Assembly (NCBI RefSeq): GCF_042186555.1
Contig: NC_133336.1
Coordinates: 40,170,338-40,234,337, forward strand
Direction: 5' to 3'
Length of the DNA stretch: 64,000 nucleotides
From: Aquarana catesbeiana
Taxonomy: Eukaryota; Chordata; Amphibia; Anura; Ranidae
Shown here piece by piece: positions 21,004-35,269 of the stretch (within the stretch, counting starts at the first letter, position 1; the number at the start of each line of letters is the position of its first letter). Under the pieces are notes generated by a model. The model saw only the letters and a program-made list of their open reading frames with translations, was not told where the DNA came from and did not search any database. A program made the position numbers and the translations under genes.

Positions 21004-23079
21004 AAAGGATGGAGCTTGCTCTGAGATACTAGAAACTGAAAGCTACATGATGTCAAATCCCCACCTTCCAATATCAATATTGCTAATTGCAAGGGAGTCA
21101 TTAACATTACAATTAACATGTTACCAAAGTACAGCATGAATGAAAAACTACAAATTCTATTAACACATTGAGGTGAGGGAGGGTGGGGTAGAGGGAGCTG
21201 AGCGAGGATTCACAGGGAGGTGAAATAATTGTGTAATCCTGAAAAGAAGGGAAAAAAAAGAAGGAGAGCTAATACAATGTTTCTAATTTCACCCTGGGAC
21301 TGTCTACGAGTTAAAATTGTATAACCCCTAAGTGTAAAAAATAAGGTATAAATAGAACAGAGTACCATCATCCAAATCGGTTGAAATAGACAAATAAAGG
21401 GGCCAGTCCCCAACTGGTCCCTCAGAACAAAAAGGGAGTATGGACTATTGCAGTACAGATATAATTGATGTACATTCACGTGGGTAAAAACTATATACAA
21501 TTTTATTAATACAAAACCAATATAAAATCAAGCAAGACATACATTATTGGATACATAAATTTACATGGGGAACAATCGGGAAGGATCACCAGTATAATGG
21601 TCCCCAAGGGGGGAAGATCACATTGGGATAACTGTACACAGATGACATATCTCAACTAGTTTTGCGGTCTCAATGCCGCTTCTTCAAGGAAAATCTGCAA
21701 TAGGTTTGGACAGATAATTAACATTCAATGTAAAAATAAACAATTCAATCAAAAATACAGAAACATAAGTAGGGGAAGGGAGAGCAGTGCTGATTACCTG
21801 TGACCGTGCCCAGCCAAGGTAACTGTGCCAATAAAAGTTCCCCCGTGGCTGTAAGAGAACTGTTAGTTCCCGTTCGGTGCGCACTCGTGGGAAAGGTAAG
21901 GGGATCCAGAAAGGAAGGAAGGGAGGGGAAAAGGGGGTGGGAAGGAGGGGGGATGAGAGAGTCGAAACGGAGAAGAAAAAAGGGTGGGAAGAGGAAAGGG
22001 GAAGAATAAGAAGGGGTAGCAAAGTAAAAAACAACAGAGCAAAGTTGTGTAGGTAAACTAACCTTAAGGATAATAAAACATGATAAGGATCCGGGGCAAG
22101 GAGTGCAATGAACTCAATCCTAAGAGTCCAGTCCTGCAAAGGACTGGCTGCCACACTGGGGGGAGGGGTAATCAGAGATAATGGTCAAAACCAGCTGCTG
22201 AAGAGGGAAATCGCCCAGTGAGGTGATCTATAAAAGATAACTTGATGTGGCCAGAAAATGGTAAAAAAAAGGGCCACCTGAGTCTACTCAGAGGCACAAG
22301 GTGAGGGCTTGGATATGGAAGATACTTACTTGGATATGGGAAGTACAGCCAGAGCCCCGGAATCCACGTTCAGCAGCATCACAAAGCCAAAATATTGCTT
22401 AGTCCCCAACTGAGCGGCGTCATTACATGCAGGCTGGCGCCGGTGTGTGACGTCACCCAGTCTGGTCTTCCACATGGCGCACGTGCGAAAGAATTGCGCG
22501 TGCGTATGCCCTCGTCATCCAGCCAAAGGTCAGAAAGCCCGAGCTTGGACATGCACAAGTGGATGGGGTGGTCCCAGAATGTAGAAACCGTCCCCCCACC
22601 AAGGAGAGCATGTAGCTGCCGCAAAGGGAACAGACACAGGACACAGATGACACCTGGCGGTGGCACGGAATTCTGCAGGCCGGGAGGCAGCAAAGCACTA
22701 CATAACAATGAGAAATGAACAATGCAGTACTGATTTTAATATAAGCAATACATCTCAAAGGTAACAAAAAATACATGACATTACATAATTATAGAAAGAA
22801 AAGCAAGAAGGACATAGCAATTGATGAAAATATTTGTGGTTGGTAACCACATGAACCTGGCAAAGACCCTAGTAGACCCACATGAAACCTGAAGATAATT
22901 GTGTAATCCTGCGAATGTAGCTGTCTCTCTAATTTCACCCTGGGACTGGCTACCAGTCATCTGCATTACAGGCTATTTTCTATGATTCATCTACTTTATC
23001 ATTTATATTTCAAATAAATGAGGAACTAATATAGATAATAGAAACACTATATAAAAATAAAGTTCATAGTTGGAAAAAA
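20706..23079 (-). repeat. Array unit 9
   Basis: 2,374 bp, promoter subtype 2, with the 7-bp spacer deletion near 22883. Exon-2-like segment 21798-21848; CRE 22448-22455. Counterpart of unit 2 at offset 17,494. Confidence 0.95.
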
Positions 23080-23377
23080 ATCTGTGTCCCACTGTATTAT
23101 CCAGGCTGCTCTAACACTGGCTATTCACAGGCGCAATCCCACTACTGATCAGCACGGGGGTTTTGACCTGCTCCGTCTCCAACCTGGGCCGGTTCACCCC
23201 TCCTTAGGCCAACCTGGTGGCTCTGGGCTCCCCTGAAAACACCATATTGATAATGAACTTAGCATGGACAGCCAAACAACATAGCGCAGGGTAGATCAGA
23301 ACTCCTGGACTCAAGCAATCCAACAGCCTCAGCATCCCAAGTAGCTGGGATTATAGATGCAGGCCACTGCAACCGGC
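23080..23377 (-). ncRNA. 7SL (SRP) RNA copy 10, internal TTTT
   Basis: Full length, but the helix 6 arm now contains TTTT on the RNA strand (AAAA at 23236-23239), a minimal Pol III stop signal about 140 nt into the transcript. The GC box upstream is also lost. Both shared with copy 22. Probably inactive. Confidence 0.88.
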
Positions 23378-25463
23378 AAAGGATAGAGCTTGCTCTGAGA
23401 TACTAGAAATCGAAAGCTACATGATGTCAAATCATCGCCTTCCAATATCAATATTGCTAATTGCAAGGGAGTCATTAACATTACAATTAACATGTTACCA
23501 AAGTACAGCATGAATGAAAAACTACAAATTCTATTAACACATTGAGGTGAGGGAGGGTGGGGTAGAGGGAGCTGAGCGAGGATTCACAGGGAGGTGAAAT
23601 AATTGTGTAATCCTGAAAAGAAGGGAAAAAAAAGAAGGAGAGCTAATACAATGTTTCTAATTTCACCCTGGGACTGTCTACGAGTTAAAATGGTATAACC
23701 CCTAAGTGTAAAAAATAAGGTATAAATAGAACAGAGTACCATCATTCAAATCGGTTGAAATAGACAAATAAAGGGGCCAGTCCCCAACTGGTCCCTCAGA
23801 ACAAAAAGGGAGTATGGACTATTGCGGTACAGATATAATTGATGTAGATTCACGTGGGTAAAAACTATATACAATTTTATTAATACAAAACCAATATAAA
23901 ATCAAGCAAGACATACATTATTGGATACATAAATTTACATGGGGAACAATCGGGAAGGATCACCAGTATAATGGTCCCCAAGGGGGGAAGATCACATTGG
24001 GATAACTGTACGCAGATGACATATCTCAACTAGTTTTGCGGTCTCAATGCCGCTTCTTCAATGAAAATCTGCAATAGGTTTGGACAGATAATTAACATTC
24101 AATGTAAAAATAAACAATTCAATCAAAAATACAGAAACATAATTAGGGGAAGGGAGAGCAGTGCCGATTACCTGTGACCGTGCCCAGCCAAGGTAACTGT
24201 GCCAATAAAAGTTCCCCCGTGGCTGTAAGAGAACTGTTAGTTCCCGTTCGGTGCGCACTCGTGGGAAAGGTAAGGGGATCCAGAAAGGAAGGAAGGGAGG
24301 GGAAAAGGGGGTGGGAAGGAGGGGGGATGAGAGAGTCGAAACGGAGAAGAAAAAAGGGTGGGAAGAGGAAAGGGGAAGAAAAAGAAGGGGTAGCAAAGTA
24401 AAAAACAACAGAGCAAAGTTGTGTAGGTAAACTAACCTTAAGGATAATAAAACATGATAAGGATCCGGGGCAAGGAGTGCAATGAACTCAATCCTAAGAG
24501 TCCAGTCCTGCAAAGGACTGGCTGCCACACTGGGGGGGAGGGGTAATCAGAGATAATGGTCAAAACCAGCTGCTGAAGAGGGAAATCGCCCAGTGAGGTG
24601 ATCTATAAAAGATAACTTGATGTGGCCAGAAAATGGTAAAAAAAAGGGCCACCTGAATCTACTCAGAGGCACAAGGTGAGGGCTTGGATATGGAAGATAC
24701 TTACTTGGATATGGGAAGTACAGCCAGAGCCCCGGAATCCACGTCCAGCAGCATCACAAAGCCAAAATATTGCTTAGTCCCCAACTGAGCAGCGTCATTA
24801 CATGCAGGCTGGCGCCGGTGTGTGACGTCATCCAGTCTGGTCTTCCACATGGCGCACGTGCGAAAGAATCGCGCGTGCGCATGCGCGCTAGTCATCCAGC
24901 CAAAGGTCAGAAAGCCCAAGCTGGGACATGCACAAGTGGATGGGGTGGTCCCAGAATGTAGAAACCGTCCCTCCACCAAGGGGAGCACCTAGCCACCGCA
25001 AAGGGAACAGACACAGGACACAGATGACACCTGGCAGTGGCACGGAATTCTGCAGGCCGGGAGGCAGCAAAGCACTACATAACAATGAGAAATGAACAAT
25101 GCAGTACTGATTTTAAAATAAGCAATACATCTCAAAGGTAACAAAAAATACATGACATTACATAATTATAGAAAGAAAAGCAAGAAGGACATAGCAATTG
25201 ATGAAAATATTTGTGGTTGGTAACCACATGAACCTGGCAAAGACCCTAGTAGACCCACATAGAACATGAAACCTGAAGATAATTGTGTAATCCTGCGAAT
25301 GTAGCTGTCTCTCTAATTTCACCCTGGGACTGGCTACCAGTCATCTGCATTACAGGCTATTTTCTATGATTCATCTACTTTAACATTTATATTTCAAATA
25401 AATGAGGAACTAATATAGATAATAGAAACACTATATAAAAATAAAGTTCATAGTTGGAAAAAA
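23080..25463 (-). repeat. Array unit 10
   Basis: 2,384 bp, promoter subtype 1. Exon-2-like segment 24172-24222; CRE 24823-24830. Nearly identical to unit 22 at offset 30,230, including the rare base next to the CRE. Confidence 0.95.
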
Positions 25464-25761
25464 GTCTGTGTCCCACTGTATTATCCAGGCTGCTCTAACA
25501 CTGGCTATTCACAGGCGCAATCCCACTACTGATCAGCACGGGGGTTTTGACCTGCTCCGTCTCCGACCTGGGCCGATTCACCCCTCCTTAGGCAAACCTG
25601 GTGGCTCTGGGCTCCCCTGGAACCACCATATAGATACCGAACTTAGCATGGACACCCAATCAACATAGCGCAGGGTAGATCAGAACTCCTGGACTCAAGC
25701 AATCCAACAGCCTCAGCCTCCCAAGTAGCTGGGATTATAGATGCACACCACTGCAACCGGC
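25464..25761 (-). ncRNA. 7SL (SRP) RNA copy 11
   Basis: Full length. GAACCGGCCC is GAAUCGGCCC, and GUGGCGUGC is GUGGUGUGC in the Alu domain. Shared with copies 23 and 25. Confidence 0.9.
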
Positions 25762-27840
25762 AAAGGACGGAGCTTGCTCTGAGATACTAGAAACTGAAAG
25801 CTACATGATGTCAAATCCCCGCCTTCCAATATCAATATTGCTAATTGCAAGGGAGTCATTAACATTACAATTAACATGTTACCAAAGTACAGCATGAATG
25901 AAAAACTACAAATTCTATTAACACATTGAGGTGAGGGAGGGTGGGGTAGAGGGAGCTGAGCGAGGATTCACAGGGAGGTGAAATAATTGTGTAATCCTGA
26001 AAAGAAGGGAAAAAAAAGAAGGAGAGCTAATACAATGTTTCTAATTTCACCCTGGGACTGTCTACGAGTTAAAATTGTATAACCCCTAAGTGTAAAAAAT
26101 AAGGTATAAATAGAACAGAGTACCATCATCCAAATCGGTTGAAATAGACAAATAAAGGGGCCAGTCCCCAACTGGTCCCTCAGAAAAAAAAGGGAGTATG
26201 GACTATTGCACTACAGATATAATTGATGTAGATTCACATGGGTAAAAACTATATACAATTTTATTAATACAAAACCAATACAAAATCAAGCAAGACATAC
26301 ATTATTGGATACATAAATTTACATGGGGAACAATCGGGAAGGATCACCAGTATAATGGTCCCCAAGGGGGGAAGATCACATTGGGATAACTGTACACAGA
26401 TGACATATCTCAACTAGTTTTGCGGTCTCAATGCCGCTTCTTCAAGGAAAATCTGCAATAGGTTTGGACAGATAATTAACATTCAATGTAAAAATAAACA
26501 ATTCATTCAAAAATACAGAAACATAAGTAGGCGAAGGGAGAGCAGTGCTGATTACCTGTGACCGTGCCCAGCCAAGGTAACTGTGCCAATAAAAGTTCCC
26601 CCGTGGCTGTAAGAGAACTGTTAGTTCCCGTTCGGTGCGCACTCGTGGGAAAGGTAAGGGGATCCAGAAAGGAAGGAAGGGAGGGGAAAAGGGGGTGGGA
26701 AGGAGGGGGGATGAGAGAGTCGAAACGGAGAAGAAAAAAGGGTGGGAAGAGGAAAGGGGAAGAAAAAGAAGGGGTAGCAAAGTAAAAAACAACAGAGCAA
26801 AGTTGTGTAGGTAAACTAACCTTAAGGATAATAAAACATGATTCGGGGCAAGGAGTGCAATGAACTCAATCCTAAGAGTCCAGTCCTGCAAAGGACTGGC
26901 TGCCACACTGGGGGGGAGGGGTAATCAGAGATAATGGTCAAAACCAGCTGCTGAAGAGGGAAATCGCCCAGTGAGGTGATCTATAAAAGATAACTTGATG
27001 TGGCCAGAAAATGGTAAAAAAAGGGCCACCTGAGTCTACTCAGAGGCACAAGGTGAGGGCTTGGATATGGAAGATACTTACTTGGATATGGGAAGTACAG
27101 CCAGAGCCCCGGAATCCACGTCCAGCAGCATCACAAAGCCGAAATATTGCTTAGTCCCCAACTGAGCAGCGTCATTACATGCAGGCTGGCGCCGGTGTGT
27201 GACGTCACCCAGTCTGGTCTTCCACATGGCGCACGTGCGAAAGAATCGCGCGTGCGCATGTGCGCTAGTCATCCAGCCAAAGGTCAGAAAGCCCAAGCTG
27301 GGACATGCACAATTGGATGGGGTGGTCCCAGAATGTAGAAACCGTCCCTCCACCAAGGGGAGCACCTAGCCGCCGCAAAGGGAACAGACACAGGACACAG
27401 ATGACACCTGGCAGTGGCACGGAATTCTGCAGGCCGGGAGGCAGCAAAGCACTACATAACAATGAGAAATGAACAATGCAGTACTGATTTTAATATAAGC
27501 AATACATCTCAAAGGTAACAAAAAATACATGACATTACATAATTATAGAAAGAAAAGCAAGAAGGACATAGCAATTGATGAAAATATTTGTGGTTGGTAA
27601 CCACATGAACCTGGCAAAGACCCTAGTAGACCCACATAGAACATGAAACCTGAAGATAATTGTGTAATCCTGCGAATGTAGCTGTCTCTCTAATTTCACC
27701 CTGGGACTGGCTACCAGTCATCTGCATTACAGGCTATTTTCTATGATTCATCTACTTTATCATTTATATTTCAAATAAATGAGGAACTAATATAGATAAT
27801 AGAAACACTATATAAAAATAAAGTTCATAGTTGGAAAAAA
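25464..27840 (-). repeat. Array unit 11
   Basis: 2,377 bp, promoter subtype 1 with the TGCGCATGTGCG variant. Exon-2-like segment 26556-26606; CRE 27200-27207. The right part copies unit 4 (6-bp deletion near 26841); the left part copies units 23 and 25. Confidence 0.95.
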
Positions 27841-28138
27841 GTCTGTGTCCCACTGTATTATCCAGGCTGCTCTAACACTGGCTATTCACAGGCGCAATCC
27901 CACTACTGATCAGCACGGGGGTTTTGACCTGCTCCGTCTCCGACCTGGGCCGGTTCACCCCTCCTTAGGCAAACCTGGTGGCTCTGGGCTCCCCTGGAAC
28001 CACCATATAGATACTGAACTTAGCATGGACACCCAATCAACATAGCGCAGGGTAGATCAGAACTCCTGGACTCAAGCAATCCAACAGCCTCAGCCTCCCA
28101 AGTAGCTGGGATTATAGATGCACGCCACTGCAACCGGC
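27841..28138 (-). ncRNA. 7SL (SRP) RNA copy 12
   Basis: Full length, essentially the same as copy 5, with AGCAG, the GAGA loop and GAACCGGCCC intact. Confidence 0.92.
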
Positions 28139-30222
28139 AAAGGACGCAGCTTGCTTTGAGATACTAGAAACTGAAAGCTACATGATGTCAAATCCCCGCC
28201 TTCCAATATCAATATTGCTAATTGCAAGGGAGTCATTAACATTACAATTAACATGTTACCAAAGTACAGCATGAATGAAAAACTACAAATTCTATTAACA
28301 CATTGAGGTGAGGGAGGGTGGGGTAGAGGGAGCTGAGCGAGGATTCACAGGGAGGTGAAATAATTGTGTAATCCTGAAAAGAAGGGAAAAAAAAGAAGGA
28401 GAGCTAATACAATGTTTCTAATTTCACCCTGGGACTGTCTACGAGTTAAAATTGTATAACCCCTAAGTGTGAAAAATAAGGTATAAATAGAACAGAGTAC
28501 CATCATCCAAATCGGTTGAAATAGACAAATAAAGGGGCCAGTCCCCAACTGTCCCTCAGAACAAAAAGGGAGTATGGACTATTGCACTACAGATATAATT
28601 GATGTAGATTCACATGGGTAAAAACTATATACAATTTTATTAATACAAAACCAATATAAAATCAAGCAAGACATACATTATTGGATACATAAATTTACAT
28701 GGGGAACAATCGGGAAGGATCACCAGTATAATGGTCCCCAAGGGGGGAAGATCACATTGGGATAACTGTACACAGATGACATATCTCAACTAGTTTCGCG
28801 GTCTCAATGCCGCTTCTTCAAGGAAAATCTGCAATAGGTTTGGACAGATAATTAACATTCAATGTAAAAATAAACAATTCAATCAAAAATACAGAAACAT
28901 AAGTAGGGGAAGGGAGAGCAGTGCTGATTACCTGTGACCGTGCCCAGCCAAGGTAACTGTGCCAATAAAAGTTCCCCCGTGGCTGTAAGAGAACTGTTAG
29001 TTCCCGTTCGGTGCGCACTCGTGGGAAAGGTAAGGGGATCCAGAAAGGAAGGAAGGGAGGGGAAAAGGGGGTGGGAAGGAGGGGGGATGAGAGAGTCGAA
29101 ACGGAGAAGAAAAAAGGGTGGGAAGAGGAAAGGGGAAGAAAAAGAAGGGGTAGCAAAGTAAAAAACAACAGAGCAAAGTTGTGTAGGTAAACTAACCTTA
29201 AGGATAATAAAACATGATAAGGATCCGGGGCAAGGAGTGCAATGAACTCAATCCTAAGAGTCCAGTCCTGCAAAGGACTGGCTGCCACACTGGGGGGAGG
29301 GGTAATCAGAGATAATGGTCAAAACCAGCTGCTGAAGAGGGAAATCGCCCAGTGAGGTGATCTATAAAAGATAACTTGATGTGGCCAGAAAATGGTAAAG
29401 AAAAGGGCCACCTGAGTCTACTCAGAGGCACAAGGTGAGGGCTTGGATATGGAAGATACTTACTTGGATATGGGAAGTACAGCCAGAGCCCCGGAATCCA
29501 CGTTCAGCAGCATCATAAAGCCGAAATATTGCTTAGTCCCCAACTGAGCGGCGTCATTACATGCAGGGTGGCGTCGGTGTGTGACGTCACCCAGTCTGGT
29601 CTTCCACATGGCGCACGTGCGAAAGAATCGCGTGTGCGCATGCGCGCTAGTCATCCAGCCAAAGGTCAGAAAGCCCAAGCTGGGACATGCACAAGTGGAT
29701 GGGGTGGTCCCAGAATGTAGAAACCGTCCCTCCACCAAGGAGAGCACCTAGCTGCCGCAAAGGGAACAGACACAGGACACAGATGACACCTGGCGGTGGC
29801 ACGGAATTCTGCAGGCCGGGAGGCAGCAAAGCACTACATAACAATGAGAAATGAACAATGCAGTACTGATTTTAATATAAGCAATACATCTCAAAGGTAA
29901 CAAAAATTACATGACATTACATAATTATAGAAAGAAAAGCAAGAAGGACATAGCAATTGATGAAAATATTTGCGGTTGGTAACCACATGAACCTGGCAAA
30001 GACCCTAGTAGACCCACATAGAACATGAAACCTGAAGATAATTGTGTAATCCTGCGAATGTAGCTGTCTCTCTAATTTCACCCTGGGACTGGCTACCAGT
30101 CATCTGCATTACAGGCTATTTTCTATGATTCATCTACTTTATCATTTATATTTCAAATAAATGAGGAACTAATATAGATAATAGAAACACTATATAAAAA
30201 TAAAGTTCATAGTTGGAAAAAA
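27841..30222 (-). repeat. Array unit 12
   Basis: 2,382 bp, promoter subtype 1. Exon-2-like segment 28932-28982; CRE 29582-29589. A one-base loss near 28551 (ccaactgtccc). Counterpart of unit 5. Confidence 0.95.
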
Positions 30223-30520
30223 GTCTGTGTCCCACTGTATTATCCAGGCTGATCTAACACTGGCTATTCACAGGCGCAATCCCACTACTGATCAGCACGG
30301 GGGTTTTGACCTGCTCCGTCTCTGACCTGGGCCGCTTCACCCCTCCTTAGGCCAACCTGGTGGCTCTGGGCTCCCCTGGAACCACCATATTGATACTGAA
30401 CTTAGCATGGACACCCAATCAACATAGCGCAGGGTAGATCAGAACTCCTGGACTCAAGCAATCCAACAGCCTCAGCCTCCCAAGTAGCTGGGATTATAGA
30501 TGCACGCCACTGCAACCGGC
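30223..30520 (-). ncRNA. 7SL (SRP) RNA copy 13
   Basis: Full length. GGUCGGAGA is GGUCAGAGA beside the helix 8 loop; AGCAG intact. Confidence 0.9.
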
Positions 30521-32603
30521 AAAGGATAGAGCTTGCTCTGAGATACTAGAAACTGAAAGCTACATGATGTCAAATCCCCACCTTCCAATATCAATATTGC
30601 TAATTGCAAGGGAGTCATTAACATTACAATTAACATGTTACCAAAGTACAGCATGAATGAAAAACTACAAATTCTATTAACACATTGAGGTGAGGGAGGG
30701 TGGGGTAGAGGGAGCTGAGCGAGGATTCACAGGGAGGTGAAATAATTGTGTAATCCTGAAAAGAAGGGAAAAAAAAGAAGGAGAGCTAATACAATGTTTC
30801 TAATTTCACCCTGGGACTGTCTACGAGTTAAAATTGTATAACCCCTAAGTGTAAAAAATAAGGTATAAATAGAACAGAGTACCATCATCCAAATCGGTTG
30901 AAATAGACAAATAAAGGGGCCAGTCCCCAACTGGTCCCTCAGAACAAAAAGGGAGTATGGACTATTGCAGTACAGATATAATTGATGTACATTCACGTGG
31001 GTAAAAACTATATACAATTTTATTAATACAAAACCAATATAAAATCAAGCAAGACATACATTATTGGATACATAAATTTACATGGGGAACAATCGGGAAG
31101 GATCACCAGTATAATGGTCCCCAAGGGGGGAAGATCACATTGGGATAACTGTACACAGATGACATATCTCAACTAGTTTTGCGGTCTCAATGCCGCTTCT
31201 TCAAGGAAAATCTGCAATAGGTTTGGACAGATAATTAACATTCAATGTAAAAATAAACAATTCAATCAAAAATACAGAAACATAAGTAGGGGAAGGGAGA
31301 GCAGTGCTGATTACCTGTGACCGTGCCCAGCCAAGGTAACTGTGCCAATAAAAGTTCCCCCGTGGCTGTAAGAGAACTGTTAGTTCCCGTTCGGTGCGCA
31401 CTCGTGGGAAAGGTAAGGGGATCCAGAAAGGAAGGAAGGGAGGGGAAAAGGGGGTGGGAAGGAGGGGGGATGAGAGAGTCGAAACGGAGAAGAAAAAAGG
31501 GTGGGAAGAGGAAAGGGGAAGAAAAAGAAGGGGTAGCAAAGTAAAAAACAACAGAGCAAAGTTGTGTAGGTAAACTAACCTTAAGGATAATAAAACATGA
31601 TAAGGATCCGGGGCAAGGAGTGCAATGAACTCAATCCTAAGAGTCCAGTCCTGCAAAGGACTGGCTGCCACACTGGGGGGAGGGGTAATCAGAGATAATG
31701 GTCAAAACCAGCTGCTGAAGAGGGAAATCGCCCAGTGAGGTGATCTATAAAAGATAACTTGATGTGGCCAGAAAATGGTAAAAAAAAGGGCCACCTGAGT
31801 CTACTCAGAGGCACAAGGTGAGGGCTTGGATATGGAAGATACTTACTTGGATATGGGAAGTACAGCCAGAGCCCCGGAATCCACGTTCAGCAGCATCACA
31901 AAGCCAAAATATTGCTTAGTCCCCAACTGAGCGGCGTCATTACATGCAGGCTGGCGCCGGTGTGTGACGTCACCCAGTCTGGTCTTCCACATGGCGCACG
32001 TGCGAAAGAATTGCGCGTGCGTATGCCCTCGTCATCCAGCCAAAGGTCAGAAAGCCCGAGCTGGGACATGCACAAGTGGATGGGGTGGTCCCAGAATGTA
32101 GAAACCGTCCCCCCACCAAGGAGAGCATCTAGCTGCCGCAAAGGGAACAGACACAGGACACAGATGACACCTGGCGGTGGCACGGAATTCTGCAGGCCGG
32201 GAGGCAGCAAAGCACTACATAACAATGAGAAATGAACAATGCAGTACTGATTTTAATATAAGCAATACATCTCAAAGGTAACAAAAAATACATGACATTA
32301 CATAATTATAGAAAGAAAAGCAAGAAGGACATAGCAATTGATGAAAATATTTGTGGTTGGTAACCACATGAACCTGGCAAAGACCCTAGTAGACCCACAT
32401 AGAACATGAAACCTGAAGATAATTGTGTAATCCTGCGAATGTAGCTGTCTCTCTAATTTCACCCTGGGACTGGCTACCAGTCATCTGCATTACAGGCTAT
32501 TTTCTATGATTCATCTACTTTATCATTTATATTTCAAATAAATGAGGAACTAATATAGATAATAGAAACACTATATAAAAATAAAGTTCATAGTTGGAAA
32601 AAA
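30223..32603 (-). repeat. Array unit 13
   Basis: 2,381 bp, promoter subtype 2. Exon-2-like segment 31315-31365; CRE 31965-31972. Counterpart of unit 6. Confidence 0.95.
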
Positions 32604-32901
32604 GTCTGTGTCCCACTGTATTATCCAGGCTGCTCTAACACTGGCTATTCACAGGCGCAATCCCACTACTGATCAGCACGGGGGTTTTGACCTGCTCCGT
32701 CTCCGACCTGGGCCGATTCACCCCTCCTTAGGCAAACCTGGTGGCTCTGGGCTCCCCTGGAACCACCATATAGATACTGAACTTAGCATGGACACCCAAT
32801 CAACATAGCGCAGGGTAGATCAGAACTCCTGGACTCAAGCAATCCAACAGCCTCAGCCTCCCAAGTAGCTGGGATTATAGATGCACGCCACTGCAACCGG
32901 C
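32604..32901 (-). ncRNA. 7SL (SRP) RNA copy 14
   Basis: Full length, with GAAUCGGCCC as in copy 11 but with the common Alu-domain GUGGCGUGC. AGCAG and the GAGA loop intact. Confidence 0.9.
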
Positions 32902-34977
32902 AAAGGACACAGCTTGCTCTGAGATACTAGAAACTGAAAGCTACATGATGTCAAATCCCCGCCTTCCAATATCAATATTGCTAATTGCAAGGGAGTCATT
33001 AACATTACAATTAACATGTTACCAAAGTACAGCATGAATGAAAAACTACAAATTCTATTAACACATTGAGGTGAGGGAGGGTGGGGTAGAGGGAGCTGAG
33101 CGAGGATTCACAGGGAGGTGAAATAATTGTGTAATCCTGAAAAGAAGGGAAAAAAAAGAAGGAGAGCTAATACAATGTTTCTAATTTCACCCTGGGACTG
33201 TCTACGAGTTAAAATTGTATAACCCCTAAGTGTAAAAAATAAGGTATAAATAGAACAGAGTACCATCATCCAAATCGGTTGAAATAGACAAATAAAGGGG
33301 CCAGTCCCCAACTGGTCCCTCAGAACAAAAAGGGAGTATGGACTATTGCACTACAGATATAATTGATGTAGATTCACATGGGTAAAAACTATATACAATT
33401 TTATTAATACAAAACCAATATAAAATCAAGCAAGACATACATTATTGGATACATAAATTTACATGGGGAACAATCGGGAAGGATCACCAGTATAATGGTC
33501 CCCAAGGGGGGAAGATCACATTGGGATAACTGTACACAGATGACATATCTCAACTAGTTTCGCGGTCTCAATGCCGCTTCTTCAAGGAAAATCTGCAATA
33601 GGTTTGGACAGATAATTAACATTCAATGTAAAAATAAACAATTCAATCAAAAATACAGAAACATAAGTAGGGGAAGGGAGAGCAGTGCTGATTACCTGTG
33701 ACCGTGCCCAGCCAAGGTAACTGTGCCAATAAAAGTTCCCCGTTGGCTGTAAGAGAACTGTTAGTTCCCGTTCGGTGCGCACTCGTGGGAAAGGTAAGGG
33801 GATCCAGAAAGGAAGGGAGGGAGGGGAAAAGGGGGTGGGAAGGAGGGGGGATGAGAGAGTCGAAACGGAGAAGAAAAAAGGGTGGGAAGAGGAAAGGGGA
33901 AGAAAAAGAAGGGGTAGCAAAGTAAAAAAAAAAAGAGCAAAGTTGTGTAGGTAAACTAACCTTAAGGATAATAAAACATGATAAGGATCCGGGGCAAGGA
34001 GTGCAATGAACTCAATCCTAAGAGTCCAGTCCTGCAAAGGACTGGCTGCCACACTGGGGGGAGGGGTAATCAGAGATAATGGTCAAAACCAGCTGCTGAA
34101 GAGGGAAATCGCCCAGTGAGGTGATCTATAAAAGATAACTTGATGTGGCCAGAAAATGGTAAAAAAAAGGGCCACCTGAGTCTACTCAGAGGCACAAGGT
34201 GAGGGCTTGGATATGGAAGATACTAACTTGGATATGGGAAGTACAGCCAGAGCCCCGGAATCCACGTTCAGCAGCATCACAAAGCCAAAATATTGCTTAG
34301 TCCCCAACTGAGCGGCGTCATTACATGCAGGCTGGCGCCGGTGTGTGACGTCACCCAGTTTGGTCTTCCACATGGCGCACGTGCGAAAGAATTGCACGTG
34401 CGTATGCCCTCGTCATCCAGCCAAAGGTCAGAAAGCCCAAGCTGGGACATGCACAAGTGGATGGGGTGGTCCCAGAATGTAGAAACCGTCCCCCCACCAA
34501 GGAGAGCACCTAGCTGCCGCAAAGGGAACAGACACAGGACACAGATGACACCTGGCGGTGGCACGGAATTCTTCAGGCCGGGAGGCAGCAAAGCACTACA
34601 TAACAATGAGAACTGAACAATGCAGTACTGATTTTAATATAAGCAATACATCTCAAAGGTAACAAAAAATACATGACATTACATAATTATAGAAAGAAAA
34701 GCAAGAAGGACATAGCAATTGATGAAAATATTTGTGGTTGGTAACCACATGAACCTGGCAAAGACCCTAGTAGACCCACATGAAACTTGAAGATAATTGT
34801 GTAATCCTGCGAATGTAGCTGTCTCTCTAATTTCACCCTGGGACTGGCTACCAGTCATCTGCATTACAGGCTATCTTCTATGATTCATCTACTTTATCAT
34901 TTATATTTCAAATAAATGAGGAACTAATATAGATAATAGAAACACTATATAAAAATAAAGTTCATAGTTGGAAAAAA
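32604..34977 (-). repeat. Array unit 14
   Basis: 2,374 bp, promoter subtype 2. Exon-2-like segment 33696-33746; CRE 34346-34353. Exon-1 donor mutated at 34225 as in unit 7, but followed by the 7-bp spacer deletion typical of units 2, 9, 18 and 21. An exchange point lies between the two marks. Confidence 0.95.
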
Positions 34978-35269
34978 ATCTGTGTCCCACTGTATTATCC
35001 AGGCTGCTCTAACACTGCCTATTCACAGGCGCAATCCCACTACTGATCAGCACGGGGGTTTTGACCTGCTCCGTCTCGGGCCGGTTCACCCCTCCTTAGG
35101 CCAACCTGGTGGCTCTGGGCTCCCCTGGAACCACCATAGAGATACTGAACTTAGCATGGACACCCAATCAACATAGCGCAGGGTAGATCAGAACTCGTAG
35201 ACTCAAGCAATCCAACAGCCTCAGCCTCCCAAGTAGCTGGGATTATAGATGCACACCACTGCAACCGGC
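34978..35269 (-). ncRNA. 7SL (SRP) RNA copy 15, helix 8 deletion
   Basis: 292 nt, with the same six-base AGGUCG deletion as copy 7 (junction about 35077), plus GUGGUGUGC in the Alu domain. Probably a pseudogene. Confidence 0.88.
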
